Below, piece after piece: positions 16,182-24,537 of a stretch of DNA of 64,000 bases; positions within the stretch are counted from its first letter, which is position 1; each line of letters begins with the position of its first letter. Position numbers and translations under genes: made by a program. Source of the DNA: Streptomyces sp. R41 (GTDB lineage: Bacteria > Actinomycetota > Actinomycetes > Streptomycetales > Streptomycetaceae); the NCBI RefSeq assembly GCF_041053055.1, contig NZ_CP163443.1, forward strand, positions 2,914,001 to 2,978,000, written 5' to 3'. A model generated the notes under the pieces. It did no database searches. It was not told the DNA's origin and was given only the letters and a program-made list of their open reading frames with translations.

Positions 16182-17102
16182 GTGGAGCCCGAGTCCGCCG
16201 TCACCACCTGCTATCGCCATCCAAAGGTGGAGTCCCATGTGCGCTGCACCCGGTGCGACCGCTACATCTGCCCGGACTGCATGCGCGAGGCGGCGGTCGG
16301 CCACCAGTGCGTGGAGTGCGTGAAGGAGGGCGCGCGCTCGATCCGCCAGGCCCGCACGGCCTTCGGCGGCCGTATCTCCACGGTGCCTCTGGTGACGTAC
16401 GCCCTGATCGGCCTCAACGTACTCGCCTATCTGGCCGAGTTGGTGCGTACGTCGGTCGTGGACCGGTTCGAGATGCTGGGCGCCGGTCTGCTGGGGCCCG
16501 ACGGCGGTCACTACATGTGGCAGTCCCCTTACCCGTCGGACTTCCACCCGGAGGGGGTCGTCGACGGCGAGTGGTACCGGCTGCTGACCGGGGCGTTCCT
16601 CCATCTTCCGCCCACCGAGGGCACGTTCGGGATCCTGCACATCGTGATGAACATGGTCTCGCTGTGGAACATCGGCCGGGTCGTGGAGGCCCAGCTCGGC
16701 CGCGCCCGCTACATCACCCTCTACCTCCTCTCGGCACTCGGCGGCTCCGTCCTCGTCCTGCTGATCGCGCCGGACACCCCCACGCTCGGCGCGTCAGGCG
16801 CGATCTTCGGCCTGGGAGCGGCCTACTACGTGATGGCCCGCCGACTGGGCGCGGACATGCGGAGCGTCAACCGCTTCATGGCGGGCCTGCTGATCTGGCT
16901 GCTGATCTCGGCGGGGCTCACCTCGTGGCAGGGCCACCTCGGCGGCCTGCTGGCGGGCGGCGTCGTGACGTTCGCCTACGCGTACGCACCCCGCGACCAC
17001 CGCCGCACCCCGATCCAGGCCGCGGCCTGCGCCGGGCTGCTGATCCTGCTGGTCGTGTCGGCGCTGGGCAAGGTGATGGAGCTGAAGAACGGAACGGCGT
17101 AA
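16182..17102 (+). CDS. Rhomboid family intramembrane serine protease with N-terminal zinc-binding region
   Basis: A 306-residue membrane protease. The N-terminal 46 residues carry C10, H13, C22, C25, C30, C33, H41, C43 and C46, a B-box-like zinc region. Several transmembrane helices follow. Rhomboid active-site parts are present: HIVMN in the second core helix, the nucleophile Ser in GASGAIFG (about residue 205), and the His in GHLGGLLAG. GTG 16182 is chosen because GAGGAG lies 10 nt upstream. The gene is divergent from the VWA gene. Substrates are unknown. Confidence 0.88.
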   Translation: MEPESAVTTCYRHPKVESHVRCTRCDRYICPDCMREAAVGHQCVECVKEGARSIRQARTAFGGRISTVPLVTYALIGLNVLAYLAELVRTSVVDRFEMLGAGLLGPDGGHYMWQSPYPSDFHPEGVVDGEWYRLLTGAFLHLPPTEGTFGILHIVMNMVSLWNIGRVVEAQLGRARYITLYLLSALGGSVLVLLIAPDTPTLGASGAIFGLGAAYYVMARRLGADMRSVNRFMAGLLIWLLISAGLTSWQGHLGGLLAGGVVTFAYAYAPRDHRRTPIQAAACAGLLILLVVSALGKVMELKNGTA

Positions 17103-17219
17103 CGGCGGCCCCGAGGACTACACGGCGGACGTGGAGGCCCCCGGCGTACAGGCGGAACCACCCCCAGCCACGGCGGGCGCCACCCACTAGGCACCCGGCG
17201 CCGGGGATGCCGTCGGGGT

Positions 17220-17295
17220 GGGTGCACTGCCGGCGCTCGCAGGGTGCCGCTGCGCCCACCCGTGCCGCCCCAGCGGCACGATTGCCCGCAGCTGA
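17220..17295 (+). repeat. Dispersed REP-like repeat, copy A
   Basis: This block begins GGGTGCACTGCCGGCGCT and contains an internal stem GTGCCGC...GCGGCAC. It aligns with the reverse complement of 37610-37688 over almost its whole length, with about a dozen differences including a one-base gap. Copy A is intergenic; copy B is inside a coding sequence. Confidence 0.8.
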
Positions 17296-17359
17296 GCCCC
17301 CACGGCCCCGCACCCGCCCACGCACGCCCCCACTCACCCGCACCCGCCCACGCACGGAA

Positions 17360-17473
17360 GGGGCCGTGCCGGTACATCACATGCCCCGTCGCTTACGTGG
17401 TTGCCAACAGGCAGAGCCATGCAAGCCAAGCGATCTGCCACCGGCGACGGGGCGGATGTACCGGCACGGCCCC
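17360..17473. repeat. 114-bp imperfect palindrome with 19-bp perfect terminal inverted repeats (MITE-like or regulatory hairpin)
   Basis: The left end GGGGCCGTGCCGGTACATC (17360-17378) is the exact reverse complement of 17455-17473. Inside it a second pair, GCCCCGTCGC near 17384-17393 and GCGACGGGGC near 17443-17452, is also perfectly inverted, followed by GTGG/CCAC. The centre of about 40 nt is not paired. It has the look of a miniature inverted-repeat element; a clear target-site duplication was not found. It lies just upstream of the chitosanase gene and could also affect its expression. Confidence 0.8.
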
Positions 17474-17556
17474 GACCCACCCACCGACGGAACGCGATAC
17501 GCCCACCCACACCCGCACCCGCACCCCGTGCGCACCCCCGCCGTACGCTGTGCGCC

Positions 17557-18465
17557 ATGAAACGCGCTGGTTGCCTCCTGTTCGCCACCGTCCCACTCCT
17601 CGTTACCGCGGCGGTCTACTTCGTCACGCCCGAGCACAAGGACGCGCAGAACGCCAAGGGCAGCACGTCCGCCGCGGAGCAGGCGCGCGAGGACGCCAAG
17701 GCGCACGCCGAGCGCACGGCCGAGCAGGCGGCCGACGACGAGCTGATCGCCGACCTGCCGCCCGGCCTCGCCGCCCCGGCCAAGAAAGAGCTCGCGCAGC
17801 AGATCGTGGCGAGCGCCGAGAACTCCACCCTCGACTGGCGCAGCGCATACGCCTACATCGAGGACATCGGCGACGGCCAGGGCTACACCGCGGGCATCAT
17901 CGGCTTCTGCACCGGCACCCACGACCTGCTCACCCTGGTCGAGCGCTACACGAAGGACCACCCGGCCAACGGCCTCGCCCGCTACCTCCCCGCCCTGCGC
18001 AAGGTCGACGGCACGGGCTCCCACGAGGGCCTCGACGGCTTCCCGGCCGCCTGGCGCAAGGAGGCCGGTGTCACCGCCTTCCGCAAGGCCCAGGACAGCG
18101 AACGCGACCGCGTCTACTTCGACCCCGCCGTCCGCCTCGCCAAACTCGACGGACTCGGCACCCTCGGCCAGTTCATCTACTACGACGCCATGGTCCTGCA
18201 CGGCCCCGGCACCAACCCCGACAGCTTCTACGGCCTGCGCGAACGCGCGATGCGCGAGGCCGACCTCCCCTCCGAGGGCGGCAGCGAGAAGTCGTACCTC
18301 GACATCTTCCTCGACATGCGCCGTACGACCATGAAGTCCAAGAACCCGGACCGCGACACCACCCGCATCGACACGGCCCAACGGCAGTTCCTGTACGACG
18401 GGAACCTGGACCTGCGCACACCGCTGCGGTGGAAGGTGTACGGGGAGACGTACCACGTGCCGTAG
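17557..18465 (+). CDS. csn: Chitosanase, glycoside hydrolase family 46
   Basis: A 302-residue secreted endo-chitosanase cleaving beta-1,4-glucosamine polymers. The N-terminus MKRAGCLLFATVPLLVTAAVYF is a membrane or signal segment, followed by a charged, coiled-coil-like linker (residues about 27-65). The GH46 catalytic pair is recognisable: Glu88 in ASAENSTLDW and Asp106 in YIEDIGDGQGY, equivalent to E22 and D40 of the Streptomyces N174 enzyme. The rest (IIGFCTGTHDLLTLVERY, FIYYDAMVLHGPG) is full length. The lack of an obvious cleavage site and the helical linker suggest it may stay surface-anchored. The nearby polysaccharide deacetylase and glycosyltransferase genes make a link to an amino-sugar polymer plausible. 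Confidence 0.9.
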   Translation: MKRAGCLLFATVPLLVTAAVYFVTPEHKDAQNAKGSTSAAEQAREDAKAHAERTAEQAADDELIADLPPGLAAPAKKELAQQIVASAENSTLDWRSAYAYIEDIGDGQGYTAGIIGFCTGTHDLLTLVERYTKDHPANGLARYLPALRKVDGTGSHEGLDGFPAAWRKEAGVTAFRKAQDSERDRVYFDPAVRLAKLDGLGTLGQFIYYDAMVLHGPGTNPDSFYGLRERAMREADLPSEGGSEKSYLDIFLDMRRTTMKSKNPDRDTTRIDTAQRQFLYDGNLDLRTPLRWKVYGETYHVP

Positions 18466-18510
18466 CGCCGCTCAACGGACCGTAGCGCCGCTCAGCACGT
18501 AGCGCCCTCA
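18461..18510 (+). repeat. Short direct repeat CGTAGCGCCGCTCA
   Basis: CGTAGCGCCGCTCA occurs at 18461-18474 and 18481-18494, and a shortened copy CGTAGCGCCCTCA at about 18498-18510. It covers the chitosanase stop codon and the short gap before the convergent glycosidase gene. No hairpin or function is evident. Confidence 0.7.
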
Positions 18511-19581
18511 GCGGATCCACTTCTCCTTCAGCACCCCCTCCGCCGCTTTGCCATGCGGGGTGTACGCGAGCTTCACCGGCGTCTCCCCGCTGTCCGGCCA
18601 GTCGTCCCACATCCACCAGCACACCCCGGCCCACCACCGCCGACCCTCGAAGGACTCCAGCAACGCCCGGTACGCGGCGGCCTGTTCGGCGTCTGAGGTG
18701 CGGTTGCTGACGGTCCAGGAGTAGGGAGCGGTCGTGGAGCCGCGCTGGCTCACGTACCCGGCCTCCGTGAACAGGATCCGCCGACCCTGCCGCGCCGAGA
18801 ACGCGGCGAGGCTCTTCCCGATCGGCTCCCACGCGCGGCGCAGCCGGGCCGTGTCGTCCGTGGGCGTGGCGGACAGCGGCCAGTAGGCGTCGATCCCGAT
18901 GAGGTCGAGCGCCTTCCAGAAGCGGATCTTCCGGTACTCGTCGTAGTTGGCGGCATAGGTGAGCGGTCCGTCGTACCGGTCGCGGACCGCCGCGACGACC
19001 TCGGTCCAGGCCGTCCGGTCGCCCGAGACTCCGGCCAGTTCGGTGCCGACCACGAACTGCTCGGTGTCCGTCTGGGCCGCGAGGTCCGCGTAGTGGGTGA
19101 TGAACTTCCGGTACGCGGCGAACCAGGCGGCCCGGTCCCGGGGACGGATCTCGGCGCGGTCCACATCACCCGGCAGATCCACGTGCGGCTTGATCATCAC
19201 CTTCAGGCCGGCCCGGTGCGCCCGGCGCACGATCCGGCGCAGACTCGCGTCGCTCGCGGTCTCCTCCGTGCTGTGCAGGGTCGAGTCGCCGACGTGCGTC
19301 TGGTACCAGGTCGGGGTGAAGGCGACCCAGCGTGCGCCGGTCGCCCTGATGTCCCGCAGATACGTGGCCGCGGCCGGGCTGTCGTAGTCGGTGCGGGACC
19401 AGGAGGGCAGCGCGATGCCCCGCATGACCGACGCCTTCTCGGACACCTCGGAATCCTGGGACTTCTTCTCGGCCCCGGCCTTGCCGCCGGAGTCGGCCCC
19501 CCGCACCTGTGTGCAGCCCGTCACGGCGAGGAGGACCGCTGCCACGGTGGCAGCGGTCCTCCTCAGGGCCTGTGCCCTCAC
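18508..19581 (-). CDS. Lipoprotein TIM-barrel glycosidase (GH113-like)
   Basis: A 357-residue exported lipoprotein: signal segment LRRTAATVAAVLLAVTGC with lipobox Cys23, then a charged linker and a TIM barrel starting MRGIALPSWSRTDY. Two candidate catalytic glutamates are seen in FVVGTELAGVS (about residue 182) and ILFTEAGYVS (about 268), the pattern of GH113 beta-mannanase-like proteins. Its GTG 19581 overlaps the stop of the upstream deacetylase (GTGA), implying coupled expression and a shared substrate. Exact specificity cannot be told; a cell-surface hydrolase trimming a polymer made by the neighbouring synthase is a reasonable inference. Confidence 0.8.
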   Translation of the reverse strand: MRAQALRRTAATVAAVLLAVTGCTQVRGADSGGKAGAEKKSQDSEVSEKASVMRGIALPSWSRTDYDSPAAATYLRDIRATGARWVAFTPTWYQTHVGDSTLHSTEETASDASLRRIVRRAHRAGLKVMIKPHVDLPGDVDRAEIRPRDRAAWFAAYRKFITHYADLAAQTDTEQFVVGTELAGVSGDRTAWTEVVAAVRDRYDGPLTYAANYDEYRKIRFWKALDLIGIDAYWPLSATPTDDTARLRRAWEPIGKSLAAFSARQGRRILFTEAGYVSQRGSTTAPYSWTVSNRTSDAEQAAAYRALLESFEGRRWWAGVCWWMWDDWPDSGETPVKLAYTPHGKAAEGVLKEKWIR

Positions 19582-21488
19582 AGGGCGGCCGGACTGACGA
19601 AGGTGTAGCCGAGCGCCTTGATCCCGGCGATCGTGTCCTTCAGCGGCTGGAGCGGGAAGTACGGGTGGTAGAAGAAGCTGGCGAATCCGTCCCGGACCGC
19701 GAGATTGGCCTTGGCCGAGGCGATGAGATCGGCGGGCAGCCGCGGCGGGTGATTGTTGTACGCCTCCGGCTCGTAATTCCCGAGATTCTCCGGAACCACC
19801 TTCGTCCCATACACATCACGCACCATATACGGGAAGAACTGTCCGATGAATCGGTTCGGGTCCGACGAGGCACCACTCAAAGTTCCCGCGAAATAAAGCG
19901 AACGTTCGAGCCGGGCCGAGAAATTCGAACTGAATACCTTGTAGTCGGCGGCCGAGCCCGCGTAGTGCGGGGTGGTCCACAGCGCCGGCTTCGCCAGGCC
20001 CGCCCTGGTGAACTCGGCGAGCGCGCTGGTGATCCGGCCCTGGGCCCACACCGTCGAGTCCTCGGGGACCGGACCGTCGTAGACGACGTTGTTCGCGGCG
20101 TCCACATGGGCCCGGTAGAACTCGAAGTCGTCGCCGCTCACACCGTTGTACGGGTTGGCGATGTTGCCGTACTGGTGGGTGTATCCGTGGTCCATCAGGA
20201 CCGCGCCCCGGGCGATCATGTACTTCAGGGCGCTGACCACCTGCGGTCGCTGCGAGAGCGTGAAGGTCTCGGGGACACCGTTGTTGTAGGTGCCGTTCGG
20301 GTCGGTGTAGACGGGGATCACGTTGATGCCGTACGGGATCCGCTGGGAGTACAAGTAGTCGGCCATGGAGCGCAGTTCGGCCGGGTCCGAGTTGGGGCTG
20401 ATGTCCTCGAGGCGGACGATCGCCCGGTGCCGCTCGGCCGTGGTGGGCGCGAGGGCGTCGAAGAGCAGGTCCTCGAAAGCGATGACGCGGTCGCTCTCGG
20501 AGACGTAGGCGAACGGGATCTCACCGATGTACGTGAGGTTGGACGACCTGACCGCCCAGCCGAAGGTGTGCCCGTTCGAGGTGTCCAGGCCCTCCGCGAG
20601 CCGGGTGACCACCGGATATCCCGTCCCCGTCAGGACGTTGGGGCGCAGCACGCCGCCGTCCTGCCCGGCGGGGATGTTCCGGGTGAGGGGCTGGCCCTTG
20701 TACGTCACCTGCGTCACGGTGCCGATGGATCCGCCGTCCTCGTAGTACGACGTCGTCGGGTCCCAGCCGTACTTCTGGGTGAACTGGGCTACGCCCGCGG
20801 CGTTCGCCATGTTCCAGATGTTGGCGCCGATCCAGGTCACGGGCTTGGTGGTGGTCAGCGCGTCCTGGTAGAAGGCGGCCGGGATCACGTCCGGGACGTC
20901 ACCGCCGTAGTAGGTCGAGCCGATGTAGACGACGGCCGTGTACGAGTCGAGCATGCCCGCGGTGTACTGCTGGACCGGCTTGGCCGTCACGGTGCCGAAG
21001 TGTCCTGCGAGATTGGCCGTGGCCATCGCGTACAGCTCGCCCAACTGCCCGTAGGGGCCTGCCGTGTCGTAGAGCACGAGCGCCGACGGGTTGGCCTCGG
21101 CGGCCAGGTCGGCGGCCGGCTTCAGCGCGGCCGGCTTCAGCAGGGCCGCCTGCTGCCGCAGGGCCGTGGCGGACGAGCGGGTGGACGTGGCCGACGCCGT
21201 GGCGACCGACAGGCCGGTCGTCCTCGTCCGGGGTTTGCCGTGGCGCTGCTTGTCGGCCTTGACCTGGGCCTTGGCCCAGCCCTTGAGGTCGACGCGGTTC
21301 ATCCCGGAGGAGGTGCCGCGGACCTCTCCGGGGTGCCTGCCGTGCCCCGCCGCCTGGGCGGACGAGGTCACGAAAGCACCGCCCAGCAGGGCGGCGACGA
21401 GCATCAGGGCAAGGGTGATCCTGGAGGTTCCCCGTCGCCTCCCGAAGATTCCCCGTCGCCTCCGGGACTGGTTCCACACTGGTCTCAT
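19578..21488 (-). CDS. Secreted DUF2334-type polysaccharide deacetylase-like protein
   Basis: A 636-residue exported protein. An Arg-rich N-terminus (NQSRRRRGIFGRRRG) and hydrophobic core ending near AQA (about residue 46) form a signal peptide. The C-terminal half has deacetylase-fold DUF2334 motifs: RLEDISP, the metal/acid-base motif MDHGYTHQYG, TPHYAGS and FFYHPYF. ATG 21488 is selected because a GGGGGGA stretch lies about 8 nt upstream. The gene heads the leftward pair with the GH113-like lipoprotein and is divergent from the small protein/GT2 genes. A role in removing acetyl groups from an extracellular amino-sugar polymer is inferred. Confidence 0.82.
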   Translation of the reverse strand: MRPVWNQSRRRRGIFGRRRGTSRITLALMLVAALLGGAFVTSSAQAAGHGRHPGEVRGTSSGMNRVDLKGWAKAQVKADKQRHGKPRTRTTGLSVATASATSTRSSATALRQQAALLKPAALKPAADLAAEANPSALVLYDTAGPYGQLGELYAMATANLAGHFGTVTAKPVQQYTAGMLDSYTAVVYIGSTYYGGDVPDVIPAAFYQDALTTTKPVTWIGANIWNMANAAGVAQFTQKYGWDPTTSYYEDGGSIGTVTQVTYKGQPLTRNIPAGQDGGVLRPNVLTGTGYPVVTRLAEGLDTSNGHTFGWAVRSSNLTYIGEIPFAYVSESDRVIAFEDLLFDALAPTTAERHRAIVRLEDISPNSDPAELRSMADYLYSQRIPYGINVIPVYTDPNGTYNNGVPETFTLSQRPQVVSALKYMIARGAVLMDHGYTHQYGNIANPYNGVSGDDFEFYRAHVDAANNVVYDGPVPEDSTVWAQGRITSALAEFTRAGLAKPALWTTPHYAGSAADYKVFSSNFSARLERSLYFAGTLSGASSDPNRFIGQFFPYMVRDVYGTKVVPENLGNYEPEAYNNHPPRLPADLIASAKANLAVRDGFASFFYHPYFPLQPLKDTIAGIKALGYTFVSPAAL

Positions 21489-21729
21489 GATGTTTATCCC
21501 CCCACTTTGCCAATCATTGACAAAGGCTTTTCTTCTTCCGGGAAGCCCCCGATTCTTGTGACGGTCCACAAGAGTGTCAACGGGCCGTTCGGTGAATTCC
21601 TCGGGACCCATCAGACCCTGTCGAAAGATCCGGTGTCCTCAATTTCCGATTGAGCTTCTGGACGGCCTTGTACGTCTGCTACGTTCGCCTTCCACGCGTT
21701 GGGGACGCGTGGTGATAAGTGGGGGGACA

Positions 21730-21954
21730 ATGTATGGACGACCCGCCCTGGGGGCTCTTCTGCCCTTGGCAGGGGGTATGGCCGCACCCGAAGCGATACC
21801 CGGGATGCCTTTGGCCAAAGCCTTACAGGCCACCGCCGGAGTCGGTTTTCTGTTCTACTGCCTCACGGCGATCCTGATACTTCTGGCCCGGATACGGCTC
21901 CGTCGGCAAGCACCAAAAGTGCAGGTCAGTGCCGAGAGCAGTGATGATCACTGA
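21730..21954 (+). CDS. Small single-pass membrane protein with a TTA codon
   Basis: A 74-residue protein with one strong membrane segment (GVGFLFYCLTAILILLARI, about residues 38-56) followed by a basic tail. ATG 21730 has GGGGGGA 5 nt upstream. Codon 32 is TTA (21823-21825), the rare leucine codon that Streptomyces read only with the developmentally controlled bldA tRNA. The 3' end overlaps the start of the glycosyltransferase gene, so translation of the two may be coupled. Position and topology recall small accessory subunits of synthase-dependent polysaccharide systems (PgaD/IcaD), but no sequence similarity is claimed. Confidence 0.7.
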   Translation: MYGRPALGALLPLAGGMAAPEAIPGMPLAKALQATAGVGFLFYCLTAILILLARIRLRRQAPKVQVSAESSDDH

Positions 21955-23188
21955 GCTGCTGCTGTGGTCGAGCATCACCTTGATCGTGATGGCCGGCTGT
22001 TACAACACCAGTCTTTTCCTTCTCTCCAGGCGCAGAATACGCCGCGCCCGCGGCCCGCGTAGAGAACGCTTCTACGTATTTCTGCTTGCATGCCTCAACG
22101 AAGAGCAAGTGCTTTCCGAAAGCCTGGCGCGCATCACCTCTCTGCCCGCCGGGAATTTCATGGCGCTCGTCATCGACGACGCCTCGGACGACCGCACGGG
22201 TGAGATCGCGCTCGCCGCCGATCCCACCCGGGTCCGACTGCACCGGCGGACACTGCCGAACGCGCGGCGGGGCAAGGGTGCCGCGCTCAACGACGGCGTG
22301 CGTCATCTCAGGGAGTCCGGCCTGCTTGCCGGGCACGACCCCGACGACGTGGTGCTCTGCGTCGTCGACGCCGACGGACGGCTGGATCCGCACATCGTCC
22401 AGTCGGTGGACCCGTACTTCGATGATCCCCGTACGGGCGCGGTTCAGGTCTGCGTCCGTATGTACAACCGGGACCAGGGGCTCCTCGCCCGGATGCAGGA
22501 CATGGAGTTCGTCGTCTACGGCGACGTGTTCCAGAGCGCGCGCCGCTTCATCGGCAGCGTCGGCATGGGCGGCAACGGACAGTTCATGCGGCTGTCGGCG
22601 CTCAACACCCTTGACGGCGACGGCCCCTGGAGCGACAGCCTCACCGAGGACCTCGACCTCGGGGTGCGGCTGCTCGCCAAGGGCTGGACGAACATGCACT
22701 GCACCACCGCCGCGGTGTCCCAGCAGGCCGTACTCGATCTGCGACGGCTGGTCCGCCAGCGATCCCGCTGGTTCCAGGGCCACTTGCAGTCGGCGAACCT
22801 CGTCCCGCTCATCCTGCGGGAGGTCCCGACCCGGGCAGCGCTGGATCTGCTCTACCACCTCTCCAGCCCGGTGCTCATCCTGCTCACCTCGCTGCTGCCG
22901 CTCTCCTTCCTCGTCGCCCTGGGCGCCACCACCGTGGCCTCGCTCCAGGTGGGACACCCGCTCGTCTCGCCCATGTGGCTGCTCGGCCCGTATCTGCTCT
23001 CGTTCACGGCCGCCTACACCTACGGCTTCGTGTACGCCAAGCGTGAGCGCGACCTCGGCCTGGTGCGCTCGGTCCTCCTCGCGCACGTCTTCATCTTCTA
23101 CGGCTACATCTGGTTCGCCGCCGGCTGGTGGGGGTTCTGGCGGATGCTCACCGGCAAGCGGGGCTGGCTGAAGACCGCCAGGACCTGA
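21944..23188 (+). CDS. Processive family 2 glycosyltransferase (polysaccharide synthase type)
   Basis: A 414-residue membrane GT2. An N-terminal membrane helix (WSSITLIVMAGCYNTSLFLL) precedes the catalytic domain with DDASDD, DADGRLDP, TEDLDLG and the QRSRW motif, i.e. the D, DxD, TED and Q(Q/R)xRW signature of processive synthases such as PgaC, hyaluronan and cellulose synthases. Three or four C-terminal helices follow (VLILLTSLLPLSFLVALGA; LLGPYLLSFTAAYTYGFVY). ATG 21944 overlaps the small protein gene by 11 nt; GTG 21929 is an alternative. The likely product is an exported beta-linked amino-sugar polymer. Confidence 0.87.
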   Translation: MITELLLWSSITLIVMAGCYNTSLFLLSRRRIRRARGPRRERFYVFLLACLNEEQVLSESLARITSLPAGNFMALVIDDASDDRTGEIALAADPTRVRLHRRTLPNARRGKGAALNDGVRHLRESGLLAGHDPDDVVLCVVDADGRLDPHIVQSVDPYFDDPRTGAVQVCVRMYNRDQGLLARMQDMEFVVYGDVFQSARRFIGSVGMGGNGQFMRLSALNTLDGDGPWSDSLTEDLDLGVRLLAKGWTNMHCTTAAVSQQAVLDLRRLVRQRSRWFQGHLQSANLVPLILREVPTRAALDLLYHLSSPVLILLTSLLPLSFLVALGATTVASLQVGHPLVSPMWLLGPYLLSFTAAYTYGFVYAKRERDLGLVRSVLLAHVFIFYGYIWFAAGWWGFWRMLTGKRGWLKTART

Positions 23189-23373
23189 TGAGCACCGCCG
23201 GGATGTGAGCACCACGAGGCCTCGGTAAGTCCCGGGCAGCCCCGAGCTCCAGCGCGCCCGCTACCAGCCTCCTCCGTGCCTTCGTACGTCTCTCGTCACT
23301 CAACTCTGCTCTCTCATCACCGCTCTCTCATCACCCTCGCGCGACTGCGCTCGCGCATGCCCTAGGGGGGCTC

Positions 23374-24537
23374 ATGTCCACACACCCGTCAGCCGTGCCC
23401 GTACGCGCCATGCTGGTGCTCGGGACCCGGCCGGAAGCGATCAAACTGGCGCCGGTGGCGCGCGCGATGACCACCGGCACGCAGTTCGAGCCGATCGTCG
23501 TCACCACCGGGCAGCACCGCGAGATGCTCCACCAGATGCTCGGACTGCTGGGGGTCGACGTCAGGGTCGCCCTCGACGTGATGCGCAGCCGCCAGCAGCT
23601 GTCCGAGCTGACCGCCCGCCTTGTCGGTGAACTGGGCGAGGTCATGCGTCAGCAGCGGCCCGACCTGGTCGTGGTGCAGGGGGACACCACGACCGCGCTC
23701 ACCGGAGCGCTGGCCGCCTTCTACGAGAAGATCCCGGTTGCCCACGTCGAGGCCGGACTGCGTACCGGAGTGCTCGACAACCCCTTCCCCGAGGAGCTCA
23801 ACCGCTGCCTCATCGGGCGCATCGCCCGCTGGCACTTCGCCCCGACACGCCGCGCGGCCCGGCACCTCACGGACGAGGGTGTTCCGGCGGAGCAGGTGTT
23901 CACCACCGGCAACACAGTGATCGACAACCTGCTGTGGGTGCTCGCGGAGGGCTCCGGGACCTCCGCGTTCCGCAGCGGCGCCAAGCGCATCCTGGTGACC
24001 CTGCACCGCAGGGAGAACCAGGGTGAGCGGATGCGCGGCATGGGCCGGGCGCTCGGCCGGCTCGCCGAGCGCGGGGACGTGGAGATCGTGCTGCCGCTGC
24101 ACAAGAGCCCGGCCGTGCGGGAGTCCCTGCTGCCCGAACTCGAAGGCCGGGCCGGCATTTCGCTGATCGAGCCGCTGGACTACCTGGACTTCGCGGCGAC
24201 GCTCGCCGAGTGCGATCTCGTCCTCACGGACTCCGGCGGCATCCAGGAGGAGGCCCCCAGTCTCAGCAAGCCCGCACTGGTGCTGCGCACCACCACCGAG
24301 CGCCCGGAGGCGGTGGAGGCGGGCGCGGCCCGACTCATCGGCACGGACCCGGACGTCATCGTGGGCGCCGCGACCACGCTGCTCGACGACCCGGCCGAGT
24401 ACCGGCGGATGGCGCGCGCGGGCAACCCGTTCGGCGACGGACAGGCCGCGACCCGCGTACTCGCCCAACTGGCCGAGGACTTCGCCGCCGATGTACCCGT
24501 CACGGTCGCCGCTCCGAGGCCATACTCGACGGCATGA
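23374..24537 (+). CDS. wecB: UDP-N-acetylglucosamine 2-epimerase (non-hydrolysing)
   Basis: A 387-residue cytosolic enzyme interconverting UDP-GlcNAc and UDP-ManNAc. Family landmarks: GTRPEAIKLAP at the N-terminus, QGDTTTALTGALAA, HVEAGLRT, LTDSGGIQEEAPSLSKP and TTERPEAVEAG. ATG 23374 follows an AGGGGGG stretch. It lies 185 bp downstream of the GT2 gene in the same direction, and its stop overlaps the next gene by 4 nt. The presence of this enzyme suggests ManNAc (or a ManNAc-derived sugar) in the polymer made by the neighbouring synthase. A teichuronic-acid or linkage-unit role is an alternative. Confidence 0.92.
   Translation: MSTHPSAVPVRAMLVLGTRPEAIKLAPVARAMTTGTQFEPIVVTTGQHREMLHQMLGLLGVDVRVALDVMRSRQQLSELTARLVGELGEVMRQQRPDLVVVQGDTTTALTGALAAFYEKIPVAHVEAGLRTGVLDNPFPEELNRCLIGRIARWHFAPTRRAARHLTDEGVPAEQVFTTGNTVIDNLLWVLAEGSGTSAFRSGAKRILVTLHRRENQGERMRGMGRALGRLAERGDVEIVLPLHKSPAVRESLLPELEGRAGISLIEPLDYLDFAATLAECDLVLTDSGGIQEEAPSLSKPALVLRTTTERPEAVEAGAARLIGTDPDVIVGAATTLLDDPAEYRRMARAGNPFGDGQAATRVLAQLAEDFAADVPVTVAAPRPYSTA

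Larger units (their letters stand above)
17103..17556. other. Intergenic region with dispersed repeat, palindromic element and CACCCGC-type direct repeats
   Basis: No gene is supported here. From left to right it contains a 21-bp motif (17186-17206) shared with 1506-1526, one copy of a roughly 76-bp dispersed repeat (17220-17295), short direct repeats of CGCACCCGCCCACGCACG around 17308-17356, and a 114-bp palindromic element (17360-17473) 84 bp before the chitosanase start. Confidence 0.7.

Noticed and set aside
19509..21653. 714-residue plus-strand frame opposite the DUF2334 deacetylase
   Set aside because: It has no domain; the minus strand gives a signal peptide and deacetylase motifs.
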